Below, piece by piece: positions 46,848 to 56,027 of a stretch of 62,607 nt of DNA. The position numbers were made by a program, and so were the translations under genes. This DNA comes from Streptomyces rubellomurinus (GTDB lineage: Bacteria > Actinomycetota > Actinomycetes > Streptomycetales > Streptomycetaceae): NCBI RefSeq assembly GCF_000961885.1, contig NZ_JZKH01000046.1:1-62607 (forward strand). Reading direction: 5' to 3'. The notes under the pieces are model-generated. The model saw nothing but the letters and a program-made list of their open reading frames with translations. It was not told the DNA's origin and searched no databases. Numbering within the stretch: the stretch's first letter is position 1; every line of letters starts with the position of its first letter.

Positions 46848-47603
46848 ATGATCGGCCTCGTTCTGGCAGCCGGCGCCGGCCGCCGGCTGCGCCCGTACAC
46901 CGACACCCTGCCCAAGGCGCTGGTGCCGGTCGACGGGGAGCGGACCGTCCTGGACCTCACCCTCGGCAACTTCGCCGAGGTCGGACTGCGCGAGGCCGCG
47001 ATCGTCGTCGGCTACCGCAAGGAAGCGGTGTACGACCGCAAGGACGCCCTGGAGAGCAAGTACGGCGTCAAGCTCCACCTGGTCGAGAACGACAAGGCCG
47101 AGGAGTGGAACAACGCCTACTCGCTGTGGTGCGCCCGCGAGCTGTTCACCGAGGGCCTGCTGCTGGCCAACGGCGACACCGTCCACCCGGCCTCCGTCCA
47201 GCGCACCATGCTGGAGGGCAACCGGCGCCTGGCCGAGGCCGGCGCCGCCCCCGGCATCCTGCTCGCCCTCGACACGGTGAAGAAGCTCGCCGACGAGGAG
47301 ATGAAGGTCGTCGTCGACCCGGCCGCCGGCATGCGCCGCATCACCAAGCTGATGGAACCGGGCGAGGCGACCGGCGAGTACATCGGCGTCACCGTGATCA
47401 ACCCGGCCGCCGCCGCCGACCTGACCGACGCGCTGCGCGCCACCTACGAGCGCGACCCGCAGCTGTACTACGAGGACGGCTACCAGGAGATGGTCGACCG
47501 CGGCCTGCGGATCGACGTCCAGCCGATCGGCGAGGTCTCCTGGGTCGAGGTCGACAACCACGACGACCTGGCGAAGGCGCGGGAGATCGCGTGCCGGTAC
47601 TGA
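46848..47603 (+). CDS. sugar/alditol-phosphate nucleotidyltransferase (CTP-type)
   Basis: A 251-residue NTP-transferase fold protein. The signature MIGLVLAAGAGRRLRPYTDT followed by LPKALVPVDG is the GXGXRLXPXT...PK nucleotide-binding motif. ENDKAEEWNNAYSLWCARE and LLLANGDTVH resemble choline-phosphate/polyol-phosphate cytidylyltransferases (LicC-like: E-N-x-x-N-N-x-x-S). It likely makes a CDP-activated alcohol for the CDP-alcohol transferase two genes on. ATG at 46848 follows ATCAGGAG. The end overlaps the next gene by 13 nt. Confidence 0.85.
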   Translation: MIGLVLAAGAGRRLRPYTDTLPKALVPVDGERTVLDLTLGNFAEVGLREAAIVVGYRKEAVYDRKDALESKYGVKLHLVENDKAEEWNNAYSLWCARELFTEGLLLANGDTVHPASVQRTMLEGNRRLAEAGAAPGILLALDTVKKLADEEMKVVVDPAAGMRRITKLMEPGEATGEYIGVTVINPAAAADLTDALRATYERDPQLYYEDGYQEMVDRGLRIDVQPIGEVSWVEVDNHDDLAKAREIACRY

Positions 47604-48652
47604 CCCGACTGGTCCCGTCGCCGCTGTTCGTCGAGGTCCGCCCGGGCGCGCTGGACGCGCTCGGCGGCATCCTCGCCGACCAGCGGCTGTCGGCCTCGGG
47701 CCGGATCGCGGTGGCGATCAGCAACGGCTCCGGCGCCGTGATGCGCGAGCGCCTGGAGCCCGCCCTGCCCGGCGCCGACTGGTACAACGTGGACGACGGC
47801 AGCCTCGACAGCGCGGTGCGCTTCGCCGAGGAGATGCGCGGCAAGCACTACGACGCGGTCGTCGGCCTCGGCGGCGGCAAGATCATCGACGCCGCCAAGT
47901 ACGCCGCGGCCCGGGTCGGCCTGCCGGTGGTCGCCGTCGCCACCAACCTGGCCCACGACGGCATCTGCTCGCCGGTCTCCACCCTCGACAACGACTCCGG
48001 CCGCGGCTCCTACGGGGTGCCCAGCCCGATCGGCATCGTGGTCGACCTGGACGTCATCCGGCAGGCCCCGCAGCGCTTCGTCGCGGCCGGCATCGGGGAC
48101 GTCGTCTCCAACATCTCCGCCTGCGCGGACTGGGAGTTGTCGCACGCCGTCACCGGCGAGCCGGTGGACGGACTGGCCGTCGCGATGGCCCGTTCGGCGG
48201 GGGAGAACCTGCTGCGGCACCCAGGGAACATTCAGGATCAGGACCTGCTGACGGCGCTGGCCGAGGCCCTGGTACTGTCCGGCATCGCGATGAACATCGC
48301 GGGCAGCACCCGGCCCTCCTCGGGCGCCTGCCACGAGATCTCGCATGCCCTGGACGTGCTTCACCCCAAGCGCTCCGCCCAGCACGGCGAACAGGTGGGC
48401 CTCGGCGCCGCTTTCGCCAGCTTCCTGCGGGGCGAGCGCGAGCTGTCCGGACTGATCGTGGAACGCCTGGCGCGCCACGGACTTCCGGTGACCGCAGCTC
48501 AAATCGGCTTCACGGATGCGGAGTTCACCGAAGCGGTGCACTACGCTCCGAACACCCGGCCGGGGCGCTTCACCATCCTCGAACACCTCGACCTCTCCCC
48601 TTCCGCGATCAGGGACGCGTACGCCGACTATGTCCAAGCCGTCAACAGCTGA
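47591..48652 (+). CDS. sn-glycerol-1-phosphate dehydrogenase-like (EgsA/AraM-type) enzyme
   Basis: A 353-residue NAD(P)-dependent, metal-containing dehydrogenase of the G1PDH branch. Markers are DAVVGLGGGKIIDAAKYAA near 92, VATNLAHDGICSPVS near 118 (metal-side Asp), ISACADWEL near 175, CHEISHALD near 240 (His ligand) and KRSAQHGEQVGLGAA near 255 (His ligand). G1PDH reduces dihydroxyacetone phosphate to glycerol 1-phosphate. In this module it could make the polyol phosphate that is then cytidylylated. A glycerol or other alcohol dehydrogenase is possible. GTG at 47591 overlaps the gene before. Confidence 0.82.
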   Translation: MPVLTRLVPSPLFVEVRPGALDALGGILADQRLSASGRIAVAISNGSGAVMRERLEPALPGADWYNVDDGSLDSAVRFAEEMRGKHYDAVVGLGGGKIIDAAKYAAARVGLPVVAVATNLAHDGICSPVSTLDNDSGRGSYGVPSPIGIVVDLDVIRQAPQRFVAAGIGDVVSNISACADWELSHAVTGEPVDGLAVAMARSAGENLLRHPGNIQDQDLLTALAEALVLSGIAMNIAGSTRPSSGACHEISHALDVLHPKRSAQHGEQVGLGAAFASFLRGERELSGLIVERLARHGLPVTAAQIGFTDAEFTEAVHYAPNTRPGRFTILEHLDLSPSAIRDAYADYVQAVNS

Positions 48653-49481
48653 CCCCGCCGCCGCGGGCGTCGCACCGCCCCCGGTCGACCTGACCCGCCG
48701 CCCCTCGATCGAGGAGCTGCGCGCGGTGATCCACCCGGAGGGCATGCTCCAGCGCCGCAGCGCCGAGCACTGGGCCGGGCGCCTCTACATGCGGAGGATC
48801 TCGCTGCGGATCACCCGCGTGCTCTCCACCATGACGGCGATCACGCCCAACGGCCTGACCTACCTGATGATGCTCACCGGCGTCCTGGCCGGCGCCGCGC
48901 TGGTGCTGCCGGGCCTCGCCGGGGCCGTCCTGGGCGCCGTGCTGATCCAGGTCTACCTGCTGCTGGACTGCGTGGACGGCGAGGTCGCCCGCTGGCGCCG
49001 GCAGACCTCGCTCACCGGCGTCTACCTGGACCGGGTCGGCCACTACGTGTCCGAGGCGGCACTGCTGACCGGCCTCGGCCTGCGCGCCACCGACCTGCTG
49101 CACCGCGAGGGCGCCGGCGCGCACTGGGAGTGGGCCTTCCTCGGCACGCTGGCCGCGCTCGGCGCGATCCTGATCAAGTCCGAGACCGACCTGGTGGACG
49201 TGGCCCGCGCCCGCAGCGGCATGACGGCCGTCGAGGACAGCGCCTCGGTGCCGCGCTCGGCCACCGTGGCCAGGGCCCGCCGGGCGGCGTCCCTGCTGAA
49301 GTTCCACCGCCTGGTCGGCGCGGTCGAGGCCTCGCTGTTCATCCTCGCGGCCGGGATCGCCGACGCCGCGCACGGCGGCCTGTCCTTCACCCGCGTCGCG
49401 GTCGTCGTGCTGGCGGCGATCGCCATGCTGCAGACCGTCCTGCACCTGCTGAGCATCGTCCTCTCCAGCAGGCTGCGATGA
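48630..49481 (+). CDS. CDP-alcohol phosphatidyltransferase family protein
   Basis: A 283-residue membrane enzyme with about six hydrophobic helices (two before the motif, four after). The active-site motif reads DCVDGEVAR...GVYLDRVGH, that is D-x2-DG-x2-AR-x8-G-x3-D-x3-H. The last Asp of the canonical D(x)2DG(x)2AR(x)8G(x)3D(x)3D signature is His. It should transfer a phosphoalcohol between CDP-alcohol and an acceptor lipid or polymer. The reading frame overlaps the previous gene by 23 nt and the next one as ATGA. Confidence 0.87.
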   Translation: MSKPSTADPAAAGVAPPPVDLTRRPSIEELRAVIHPEGMLQRRSAEHWAGRLYMRRISLRITRVLSTMTAITPNGLTYLMMLTGVLAGAALVLPGLAGAVLGAVLIQVYLLLDCVDGEVARWRRQTSLTGVYLDRVGHYVSEAALLTGLGLRATDLLHREGAGAHWEWAFLGTLAALGAILIKSETDLVDVARARSGMTAVEDSASVPRSATVARARRAASLLKFHRLVGAVEASLFILAAGIADAAHGGLSFTRVAVVVLAAIAMLQTVLHLLSIVLSSRLR

Positions 49482-50410
49482 ACGAGCGGAGCGAGTCAAT
49501 GAACGACGGGCGCACCACCACCACGGCCGCCGAGGACTTCCGCCTCGGCGCGGTGATCATCACCATGGGCAACCGGCCCGCCGAGCTGAACGCCCTGATC
49601 GAGTCCGTCCGCGCCCAGGAGGGCCCGGCCGTCGAGCTGGCCGTGGTCGCCAACGGCGCCCCGCTGCCCCCGCTGCCCGAGGGCGTGCGCACCGTCGAGC
49701 TGCCGGAGAACCTCGGCATCCCGGGCGGGCGCAACGTCGGCATCGAGCTGTTCGGCCAGGACGGGAAGGACGTCGACGCCGTCCTGTTCCTGGACGACGA
49801 CGGCCACCTGCCGCGCACCGACTCCGCCCGCCTGCTGCGCGAGGCCTTCACCGGCGACCCGGAGCTGGGCATCGTCTCGTTCCGGATCGCCGACCCGGAC
49901 ACCGGCGTCACCCAGCGCCGGCACGTCCCCCGGCTGCGCGCCAGCGACCCGCTGCGCTCCTCCCGGGTGACCACCTTCCTGGGCGGCGCGAGCGCGGTGC
50001 GCTGCGCGGTGTTCGAGCGGGCCGGGCAGCTGCCCGCCGAGTTCTTCTACGCGCACGAGGAGACCGACCTCGCCTGGCGCGCGCTGGACGCCGGCTGGGC
50101 CATCGACTACCGGGCCGACGTCGTCCTGCACCACCCGACGACCTCGCCCGCGCGGCACGCCACGTACTTCCACAACGTGGCCCGCAACAGGGTGTGGCTC
50201 GCGCGACGGAACCTTCCGGCCCTGTTGGTGCCTCTCTATCTGGGAACCTGGTTTCTGCTGACCCTGGCCCGCCGCCCCTCCCCGGAGGCGCTGAAGGCCT
50301 GGTGGGGCGGATTCCGGGCGGGCTGGCGCGAACCCTGCGGTCCGCGTCGCCCGATGCGATGGCGTACCGTTTGGCGACTGACCAGGCTGGGACGTCCTCC
50401 GATCATCTGA
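49478..50410 (+). CDS. family 2 glycosyltransferase
   Basis: A 310-residue GT-A enzyme. The nucleotide-binding strand is LGAVIITMGNRPAELNALIE (near 22), ENLGIPGGRNVGI precedes the metal-binding VLFLDDDGHLP (DXD-type, near 105), FLGGASAVRCAVFERAG is the acceptor loop, and FFYAHEETDLAWRALDAGW holds the catalytic (E/D)-E-D-W block (near 190). It is a rhamnosyl- or galactofuranosyl-like GT2 by pattern. ATG at 49478 overlaps the previous stop; ATG at 49499 with GGAGCGAGTCA upstream is an equal alternative. Confidence 0.87.
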   Translation: MNERSESMNDGRTTTTAAEDFRLGAVIITMGNRPAELNALIESVRAQEGPAVELAVVANGAPLPPLPEGVRTVELPENLGIPGGRNVGIELFGQDGKDVDAVLFLDDDGHLPRTDSARLLREAFTGDPELGIVSFRIADPDTGVTQRRHVPRLRASDPLRSSRVTTFLGGASAVRCAVFERAGQLPAEFFYAHEETDLAWRALDAGWAIDYRADVVLHHPTTSPARHATYFHNVARNRVWLARRNLPALLVPLYLGTWFLLTLARRPSPEALKAWWGGFRAGWREPCGPRRPMRWRTVWRLTRLGRPPII

Positions 50411-50559
50411 TCCTCCCGTGATCGAATGATCGTTCGCCACGGCCGGCGGTCACCCGTCGGCCGGACTCCCCCCGTGATCCCAGTGGATCTCCCTCGGCGC
50501 ACGGCCGGCGGACCCCCGCCGACCGGCCCGCCCCGACCGATCCCGCGTGAAGGACGAAT

Positions 50560-51501
50560 GTGTCGACAGTGAGTGAACCCGTCAGCCTCTCAGCCCCCCG
50601 GGGGGCGGACGCGGGCCTGACCCCCCAGCAGCTCGCGGCCAAGTACGGCCTGGCGGTGAGCGGTGCCCGGCCCGGCCTGTTCGCCTACACCAAGCAGCTC
50701 TGGGCCCGGCGCCACTTCATCTGGGCCTTCGCCACCGCCCGCCTGGTGGCCCAGTACACCGACGCCAAGCTCGGTCAGCTGTGGCAGGTCGTGACCCCGC
50801 TGCTCAACTGCGGCGTGTTCTACCTGGTCTTCGGCATCATCCTGCAGAACAAGAACGGCTTCCCGCCGAACACCTACATCGCCTGGCTCTGCGTCGGCGT
50901 CTTCATCTTCCAGTTCACCCAGAACGCCGTGCAGTCCGGCACCCGGGCGATCTCCGACAACCTCGGCCTGATCCGCGCGCTGCACTTCCCGCGCGCCAGC
51001 CTGCCGATCGCCTTCACCGTGATCCAGCTCCAGCAGCTGCTGATCTCGACGGTCGTGCTGGTCGTCACCGTGCTGGCCGCCGGCATCGCCCCGGGCAGGA
51101 CCTGGCTGCTGATCGTCCCGGCGCTGCTCCTGCAGACGCTGTTCAACACCGGCATCTCGCTGATCATGGCCCGGATCGGCGCCAAGACCAGTGACATCTC
51201 CCAGCTGATCCCGTTCGTGATGCGGGCCTGGATGTTCCTGTCCGGCGTGATGTTCAGCATCCAGGACCAGGTCCACAGGTGGCCGAAGTACGTCCAGGTG
51301 ATCTGCGAGATCAACCCGGCCTCGGTCTACATGAACCTGCTGCGGCACGCCTTCGCGCCGATCATCTACAACAAGCACCTGCCCGTGCACCAGAGCCTGC
51401 CGCCGCACCAGTGGACGTACGGCATCGCCTGGGCGGTCGGGATCTTCGTCATCGGATACGTCTTCTTCTGGAAGGCCGAGGAGGAGTACGGCCGTGGCTG
51501 A
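50560..51501 (+). CDS. ABC-2 type polysaccharide/teichoic-acid export permease (TagG-like)
   Basis: A 313-residue permease with six hydrophobic helices and the ABC2_membrane/TagG-RfbA fold: LVAQYTDAKLGQLWQVVTPL near 62, then FYLVFGIILQNKNGFPPNTYIAWLCVGVFIF, AISDNLGLIRALHFPRASLP near 130, and EINPASVYMNLLRHAF near 248. GTG at 50560 follows GAAGGA. A 149-bp spacer after the GT2 gene may hold its own promoter. It pairs with the ATPase that overlaps its 3' end by 8 nt. Confidence 0.92.
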   Translation: MSTVSEPVSLSAPRGADAGLTPQQLAAKYGLAVSGARPGLFAYTKQLWARRHFIWAFATARLVAQYTDAKLGQLWQVVTPLLNCGVFYLVFGIILQNKNGFPPNTYIAWLCVGVFIFQFTQNAVQSGTRAISDNLGLIRALHFPRASLPIAFTVIQLQQLLISTVVLVVTVLAAGIAPGRTWLLIVPALLLQTLFNTGISLIMARIGAKTSDISQLIPFVMRAWMFLSGVMFSIQDQVHRWPKYVQVICEINPASVYMNLLRHAFAPIIYNKHLPVHQSLPPHQWTYGIAWAVGIFVIGYVFFWKAEEEYGRG

Positions 51502-52303
51502 CACCGACCTGAGCAAGCAGGACGCCGTGACGGACACGGTGGTGGCCCGCGAGCCCACCGTCGTCGTCGACGACGTGCACATCGTCTACCGGGTGCACGG
51601 CGCCGGCTCCGGCAAGGGCAGCGCCACCTCGGCGCTGAGCCGCATCATCAGCCGCAAGCGCGCCTCCGGCGTGCGCGAGGTGCACGCCGTCAAGGGCATC
51701 AGCTTCACCGCCTACAAGGGCGAGGCGATCGGCCTGATCGGCTCCAACGGCTCCGGCAAGTCGACCATGCTGGCCGCCATCGCGGGCCTGCTGCCGACCG
51801 AGAAGGGCGGCATCTACACCAACGGCCAGCCCTCGCTGCTGGGCGTCAACGCGGCCCTGATGAACGAGCTCAGCGGCGAGCGCAACGTCGTCCTGGGCTG
51901 CCTGGCGATGGGCATGTCCCCGGCCCAGGTGCGGGCGCGCTACCAGGAGATCGTCGAATTCTCCGGCATCAACGACAAGGGCGACTTCATCTCCCTGCCG
52001 ATGCGCACCTACTCCTCCGGCATGGGCGCCCGGCTGCGCTTCTCCATCGCCGCCGCCAAGACCCACGACGTGCTGCTGATCGACGAGGCGCTGGCCACCG
52101 GCGACCAGGCCTTCCAGCAGCGCAGCAAGAAGCGGATCGAGGAGCTGCGCGGCGAGGCCGGCACCGTCTTCCTGGTCAGCCACGACAACAACTCGATCCG
52201 CGAGGTCTGCGAGCGGACCATCTGGATCGAGGCCGGCGAGCTGGTCATGGACGGCCCGACCGAGGAGGTCGTCGGCCGCTACGAGCGCGGCGAGCGCCCG
52301 TAA
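51494..52303 (+). CDS. ABC transporter ATPase, teichoic-acid/O-antigen exporter type (TagH-like)
   Basis: A 269-residue ATPase: Walker A GLIGSNGSGKSTML near 80, TagH/Wzt-type LLGVNAALMNELSGERNVVLG near 113, signature YSSGMGARLRFSIAAA near 173 and Walker B VLLIDEALATGD near 193, with VSHDNNSIREVC as the H-loop. GTG at 51494 overlaps the permease gene. There is no C-terminal carbohydrate-binding domain, so recognition must come from the permease or other factors. Last gene of the polymer module. Confidence 0.94.
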   Translation: MADTDLSKQDAVTDTVVAREPTVVVDDVHIVYRVHGAGSGKGSATSALSRIISRKRASGVREVHAVKGISFTAYKGEAIGLIGSNGSGKSTMLAAIAGLLPTEKGGIYTNGQPSLLGVNAALMNELSGERNVVLGCLAMGMSPAQVRARYQEIVEFSGINDKGDFISLPMRTYSSGMGARLRFSIAAAKTHDVLLIDEALATGDQAFQQRSKKRIEELRGEAGTVFLVSHDNNSIREVCERTIWIEAGELVMDGPTEEVVGRYERGERP

Positions 52304-52399
52304 CCGCAGGTCACGCCAGGGGCCGGCACCGGAATCCTCCGGGGCCGGCCCTTCCGTGTGCGCCCGTACGTGCCCCGGGTGGCCCGCCGCCGGCGGGGT

Positions 52400-52428
52400 G
52401 AGCGCCCCCGCGCGCGGGCGGGGCGCTC
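52400..52428 (+). terminator. terminator after the polymer module
   Basis: 9-bp stem GAGCGCCCC / GGGGCGCTC around a G/C-rich loop, followed by TTCTCC. A weaker GGGGCCGGC / GCCGGCCC hairpin precedes it at about 52318-52351. Confidence 0.55.
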
Positions 52429-52550
52429 TTCTCCGGCGCGCCCGGTGGTGCGAGGCTGGTAGGCGCGGGGGTGGTGTGCCGGAGGTGACGCCCGCGTTCG
52501 GACGCGTGTCCGAGTGAGGCCGGTGTCGGCGAGCGGTGTAGAACGGGGGA

Positions 52551-53540
52551 GTGACAGCAGTGTCGGCTTCGGCCATGCCCAGAGACCCCTCGGCGAACCC
52601 CTCCACGGGCCAGACCCTGGAGAAGGCGGGTGCCGAGAACTTCCCGGTCGCCCCGTTCTTCCTGCCCGCCGCCTGGCGCGCCGACCTGATGGCCGTCTAC
52701 GGCTTCGCCCGGCTGGTGGACGACGCGGGCGACGGCGACCTCGCCGACCCGGCCGCCACCGCCGCCCTGCTCGGGGTCGAGGCAGCGCCCCCCGTCACCC
52801 CTTCGGCCCAGCCCGGCCCGCCCGCTCCCGCCGAGACCGCCTTCCGGCTCGCCCTGCTGGACGGGCTGGAGCGCGACCTCGACCGGGTGTTCGAGACCGC
52901 CCTGCGCACGGACGGCGCCGAAGCGCCCCGCCACCCGCTGCTGGGCGCGCTCGTCCCGCTGGTCTCCCGGCACGCGCTGACCCCCGAGCCGTTCCGCCGT
53001 CTGATCGAGGCCAACCGGGTGGACCAGACCACCGCCCGCTACCCGGCCTACCAGGACCTGGCCGACTACTGCACGCTCTCCGCCGACCCGGTCGGCCGCC
53101 TGGTGCTGGCCATCGCGGGCGTCTCCACCCCCGAGCGGATCGCCCTGTCCGACGCCGTCTGCACCGCCCTCCAGCTGGTCGAACACCTCCAGGACGTGGC
53201 CGAGGACCTGGCCCGCGGCCGGATCTACCTGCCCACCGAGGACCTGGAGCGCTTCGGCGTCACCGAGGCCGACCTCGCCGCGCCCGCCGCGAACGGGGCG
53301 GTGCGGGAACTGATCGCCTTCGAGACCGAACGGGCCCGCACCCTGCTCGACCGGGGCGCACCATTGGTAGGTACGGTTCGGGGGAGGCTTCGACTGCTCC
53401 TGGCGGGATTCACCGCAGGCGGCTACGCGGCCCTGGCGGCCGTCGAGGACGCCGGGTACGACGTGCTCGCCCGGCAGGCGAAGCCGGACAAGCGCCGCCT
53501 CGCAGCGAAGGCGGCGGCCATCTTCGCGAAGGGAAGGTGA
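52551..53540 (+). CDS. hpnC: HpnC, squalene/hydroxysqualene synthase-like
   Basis: A 329-residue trans-isoprenyl diphosphate synthase (head-to-head) family protein. In the HpnCDE route, HpnD forms presqualene diphosphate from two farnesyl diphosphates and HpnC hydrolyses it to hydroxysqualene. Asp-rich motifs are RLVDDAGDGD near 58 and LVEHLQDVAEDLARGRIYLP near 205. FLPAAWRADLMAVYGFARLV is the family opening. GTG at 52551 is used; GTG at 52560 has a better-spaced GGGGGAG. First gene of the hopanoid operon. Confidence 0.92.
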   Translation: MTAVSASAMPRDPSANPSTGQTLEKAGAENFPVAPFFLPAAWRADLMAVYGFARLVDDAGDGDLADPAATAALLGVEAAPPVTPSAQPGPPAPAETAFRLALLDGLERDLDRVFETALRTDGAEAPRHPLLGALVPLVSRHALTPEPFRRLIEANRVDQTTARYPAYQDLADYCTLSADPVGRLVLAIAGVSTPERIALSDAVCTALQLVEHLQDVAEDLARGRIYLPTEDLERFGVTEADLAAPAANGAVRELIAFETERARTLLDRGAPLVGTVRGRLRLLLAGFTAGGYAALAAVEDAGYDVLARQAKPDKRRLAAKAAAIFAKGR

Positions 53541-54439
53541 ACGCCCGAGTGGCGGCATCACCACTGGCGTCGGCCCAGGTCATGGCGGCATACCGGTACT
53601 GCGAGGCGGTGACCGGGCTGCAGGCGCGCAACTTCAGCTACGGCATCCGCCTGCTGCCGGAGCCCAAACGGCTGGCCATGTCCGCCCTGTACGCGCTGGC
53701 CCGCCGGGTGGACGACATCGGCGACGGCGACCTCCCGGCCGACCGCAAGGCCGAGGCGCTGCTGCGCACCCGGGAGCTGGTCGGCGAGGTCCGCGCCGGG
53801 GTGGTCGACGAGGACGACACCGACCCGATCAAGGTCGCCCTGGCCGACGCCGCCCGGCGCTTCCCGATCCCGCTCGGCGGCTTCGACGAGCTGATCGACG
53901 GCGTCGAGATGGACCTCAAGGGCGCCGAGTACCAGACCTACGAGGAGCTGAAGGTCTACTGCCGCTGCGTGGCCGGTGCCATCGGCCGGCTCTCGCTCGG
54001 CGTCTACGGCTGCGACGACCCCGAGCGCGGGGCGCACTACGCCGACACCCTGGGCCTGGCGCTGCAGCTCACCAACATCCTGCGCGACCTGCGCGAGGAC
54101 GCCCTGAACGGCCGCACCTACCTGCCCGCCGAGGACCTCGCCCGGTTCGGCTGCGAGCAGGGCTTCGCGACGCCCCGCCCGCCGGCCGGCGCCGACTTCG
54201 CCGGCCTGGTCGGCTTCGAGGCCGCCCGCGCCCAGGCCGCCTTCGAGGAGGGCCTGCGGCTGCTGCCGATGCTCGACCGCCGCAGCCGCGCCTGCACCGC
54301 CGCGATGGCCGGGATCTACCACCGGCTGCTCGGCCGGATCGCCGCCGACCCCGAGTCGGTGCTGCGCGGCCGGGTCTCGCTGCCGGGCTGGGAGAAGGCG
54401 TACGTGGCGCTTTCCGGGCTCGCCGGGGGGCGTTCTTGA
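53537..54439 (+). CDS. hpnD: HpnD, presqualene diphosphate synthase
   Basis: A 300-residue squalene/phytoene synthase family enzyme joining two FPP molecules. Aspartate motifs are ALARRVDDIGDGD near 60 and LQLTNILRDLREDALNGRTYLP near 178. VEMDLKGAEYQTYEELKVYCRCVAGAIGRL is the canonical middle block. GTG at 53537 overlaps the hpnC stop as GTGA; GTG at 53549 is an alternative. About 150 bp of spacer follows before hpnE. Confidence 0.94.
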   Translation: MNARVAASPLASAQVMAAYRYCEAVTGLQARNFSYGIRLLPEPKRLAMSALYALARRVDDIGDGDLPADRKAEALLRTRELVGEVRAGVVDEDDTDPIKVALADAARRFPIPLGGFDELIDGVEMDLKGAEYQTYEELKVYCRCVAGAIGRLSLGVYGCDDPERGAHYADTLGLALQLTNILRDLREDALNGRTYLPAEDLARFGCEQGFATPRPPAGADFAGLVGFEAARAQAAFEEGLRLLPMLDRRSRACTAAMAGIYHRLLGRIAADPESVLRGRVSLPGWEKAYVALSGLAGGRS

Positions 54440-54593
54440 TTCTCACCGGAGTTCTGTCACGCTGTGTCAGCGGGGAATCACATCCGGGTGGACCGTTGTT
54501 CACCACAGCGCCGACGGGACGCGTGCCGATGCGGCGCGTGCCGACCACCGCGACCGCCGCCGGGCGGTCCGCCGACTTCGAGGGGGAGCGCCG

Positions 54594-56027
54594 ATGACCG
54601 GGCGAGCCGATGCCGCGCGCCCGGCCGTCGTCGTGGTCGGCGGCGGCCTGGCCGGGATCACCGCCGCGCTGCGGCTGGCCGAGGCCGGGCAGCGGGTCAC
54701 CCTCCTGGAGGGCCGGCCCCGGCTCGGCGGCCTGGCCTTCTCCTTCCAGCGCGGCGAGCTGACCGTCGACAACGGCCAGCACGTCTACCTGCGCTGCTGC
54801 ACCGCCTACCGCGGCCTGCTGGAGCGGCTCGGCGCCGCCCGCCTCACCCATCTGCAGGACCGCCTCGACGTCCCCGTGCTGTCCGTCACCGGGCCCGCCG
54901 ACGCGCCGGTGCGCACCCTCGGCCGGCTGCGCCGGGCCGCCCTGCCCGTCCCGCTGCACCTGGCCGCCAGCCTCGCCGGCTACCCGCACCTCGCCCCGGC
55001 CGACCGGGCCCGGGTGGTGCGAGGCGCGCTCGCCCTGTGGGGCCTGGACCTCGCCGACCCGGCACTGGACGAGCTCTCCTTCGGCGAGTGGCTGCGCCGC
55101 AACGGGCAGAACGCGGCGACCACCGCCGCCCTGTGGGACCTGGTCGGCGTGGCCACCCTGAACGCCCGGGCCGACCAGGTGTCGCTGGCGCTCGCCGCGA
55201 TGGTGTTCAAGACCGGCCTGCTCTCCGACCTCGGCGCCTCCGACATCGGCATCGCCGCCGTCCCGCTCGGCGCCATCCACCACGACCGGGCGCTCGCCGA
55301 GCTCGAACGCGCCGGCGTGACGGTACGGCTGCGCGCCCGGGTCGCGGAGCTCAAGCCCGGCGCGCCCCAGCACGCCGTGCGCCTGGAGGACGGCGACCTG
55401 CTCTCGGCCGACACCGTGGTGCTGGCCGGCGCCCAGGACACCGCGGCCGCCCTGCTGCCGCCGGACGCCGTCCCCGGGCAGGAGCGGCTGGCCGGCTTCG
55501 GCACCGCGCCGATCCTCAACGTGCACGTGGTCTACGACCGCCGGGTGATCCGCCGGCCGTTCTTCGCCGCGCTCGGCTCGCCCGTCCAGTGGGTCTTCGA
55601 CCGCACCGCGCACTCCGGCCTGGCCGGGACGGAACTGGGCCGGGCCCACCCCGGCGCCCAGTACCTGGCACTGTCGCAGTCCGCCGTCCAGGACGAGATC
55701 GACCTTCCGGTGGCCGAGCTGCGCCGCCGCTACCTGCCCGAACTGGCCAGGCTGCTCCCCGCGGCGGCCGGGGCCGAGGTGCTGGACTTCTTCGTCACCC
55801 GCGAGCGCACCGCCACCTTCGACCCGGCCCCGGGCAGCGCGGCGCTGCGCCCGGGCGCCCGCACCGCCGTCCCCGGCCTGCTGCTGGCCGGCGCGTGGAC
55901 GGCCACCGGCTGGCCCGCGACCATGGAGGGCGCGGTGCGCAGCGGCCACGCCGCCGCCGACGCGGCCCTGGCGGCGGGCGGCGCCCGGCCGCCGGTGGAC
56001 CGCGGCGACGGGAGGTGGCCCCGGTGA
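54594..56027 (+). CDS. hpnE: HpnE, hydroxysqualene dehydroxylase (FAD amine-oxidase family)
   Basis: A 477-residue flavoprotein that reduces hydroxysqualene to squalene. FAD-binding VVVVGGGLAGITAALRLAEAG near 12, then LLEGRPRLGGLAFSF and VDNGQHVYLRCCTAYRGLL near 57 are HpnE marks. The C-terminal PGLLLAGAWTATGWPATMEGAVRSG is the second FAD-contact motif. ATG follows GAGGGGGAGC. The stop overlaps GTGA, where the next coding frame opens. Confidence 0.94.
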   Translation: MTGRADAARPAVVVVGGGLAGITAALRLAEAGQRVTLLEGRPRLGGLAFSFQRGELTVDNGQHVYLRCCTAYRGLLERLGAARLTHLQDRLDVPVLSVTGPADAPVRTLGRLRRAALPVPLHLAASLAGYPHLAPADRARVVRGALALWGLDLADPALDELSFGEWLRRNGQNAATTAALWDLVGVATLNARADQVSLALAAMVFKTGLLSDLGASDIGIAAVPLGAIHHDRALAELERAGVTVRLRARVAELKPGAPQHAVRLEDGDLLSADTVVLAGAQDTAAALLPPDAVPGQERLAGFGTAPILNVHVVYDRRVIRRPFFAALGSPVQWVFDRTAHSGLAGTELGRAHPGAQYLALSQSAVQDEIDLPVAELRRRYLPELARLLPAAAGAEVLDFFVTRERTATFDPAPGSAALRPGARTAVPGLLLAGAWTATGWPATMEGAVRSGHAAADAALAAGGARPPVDRGDGRWPR

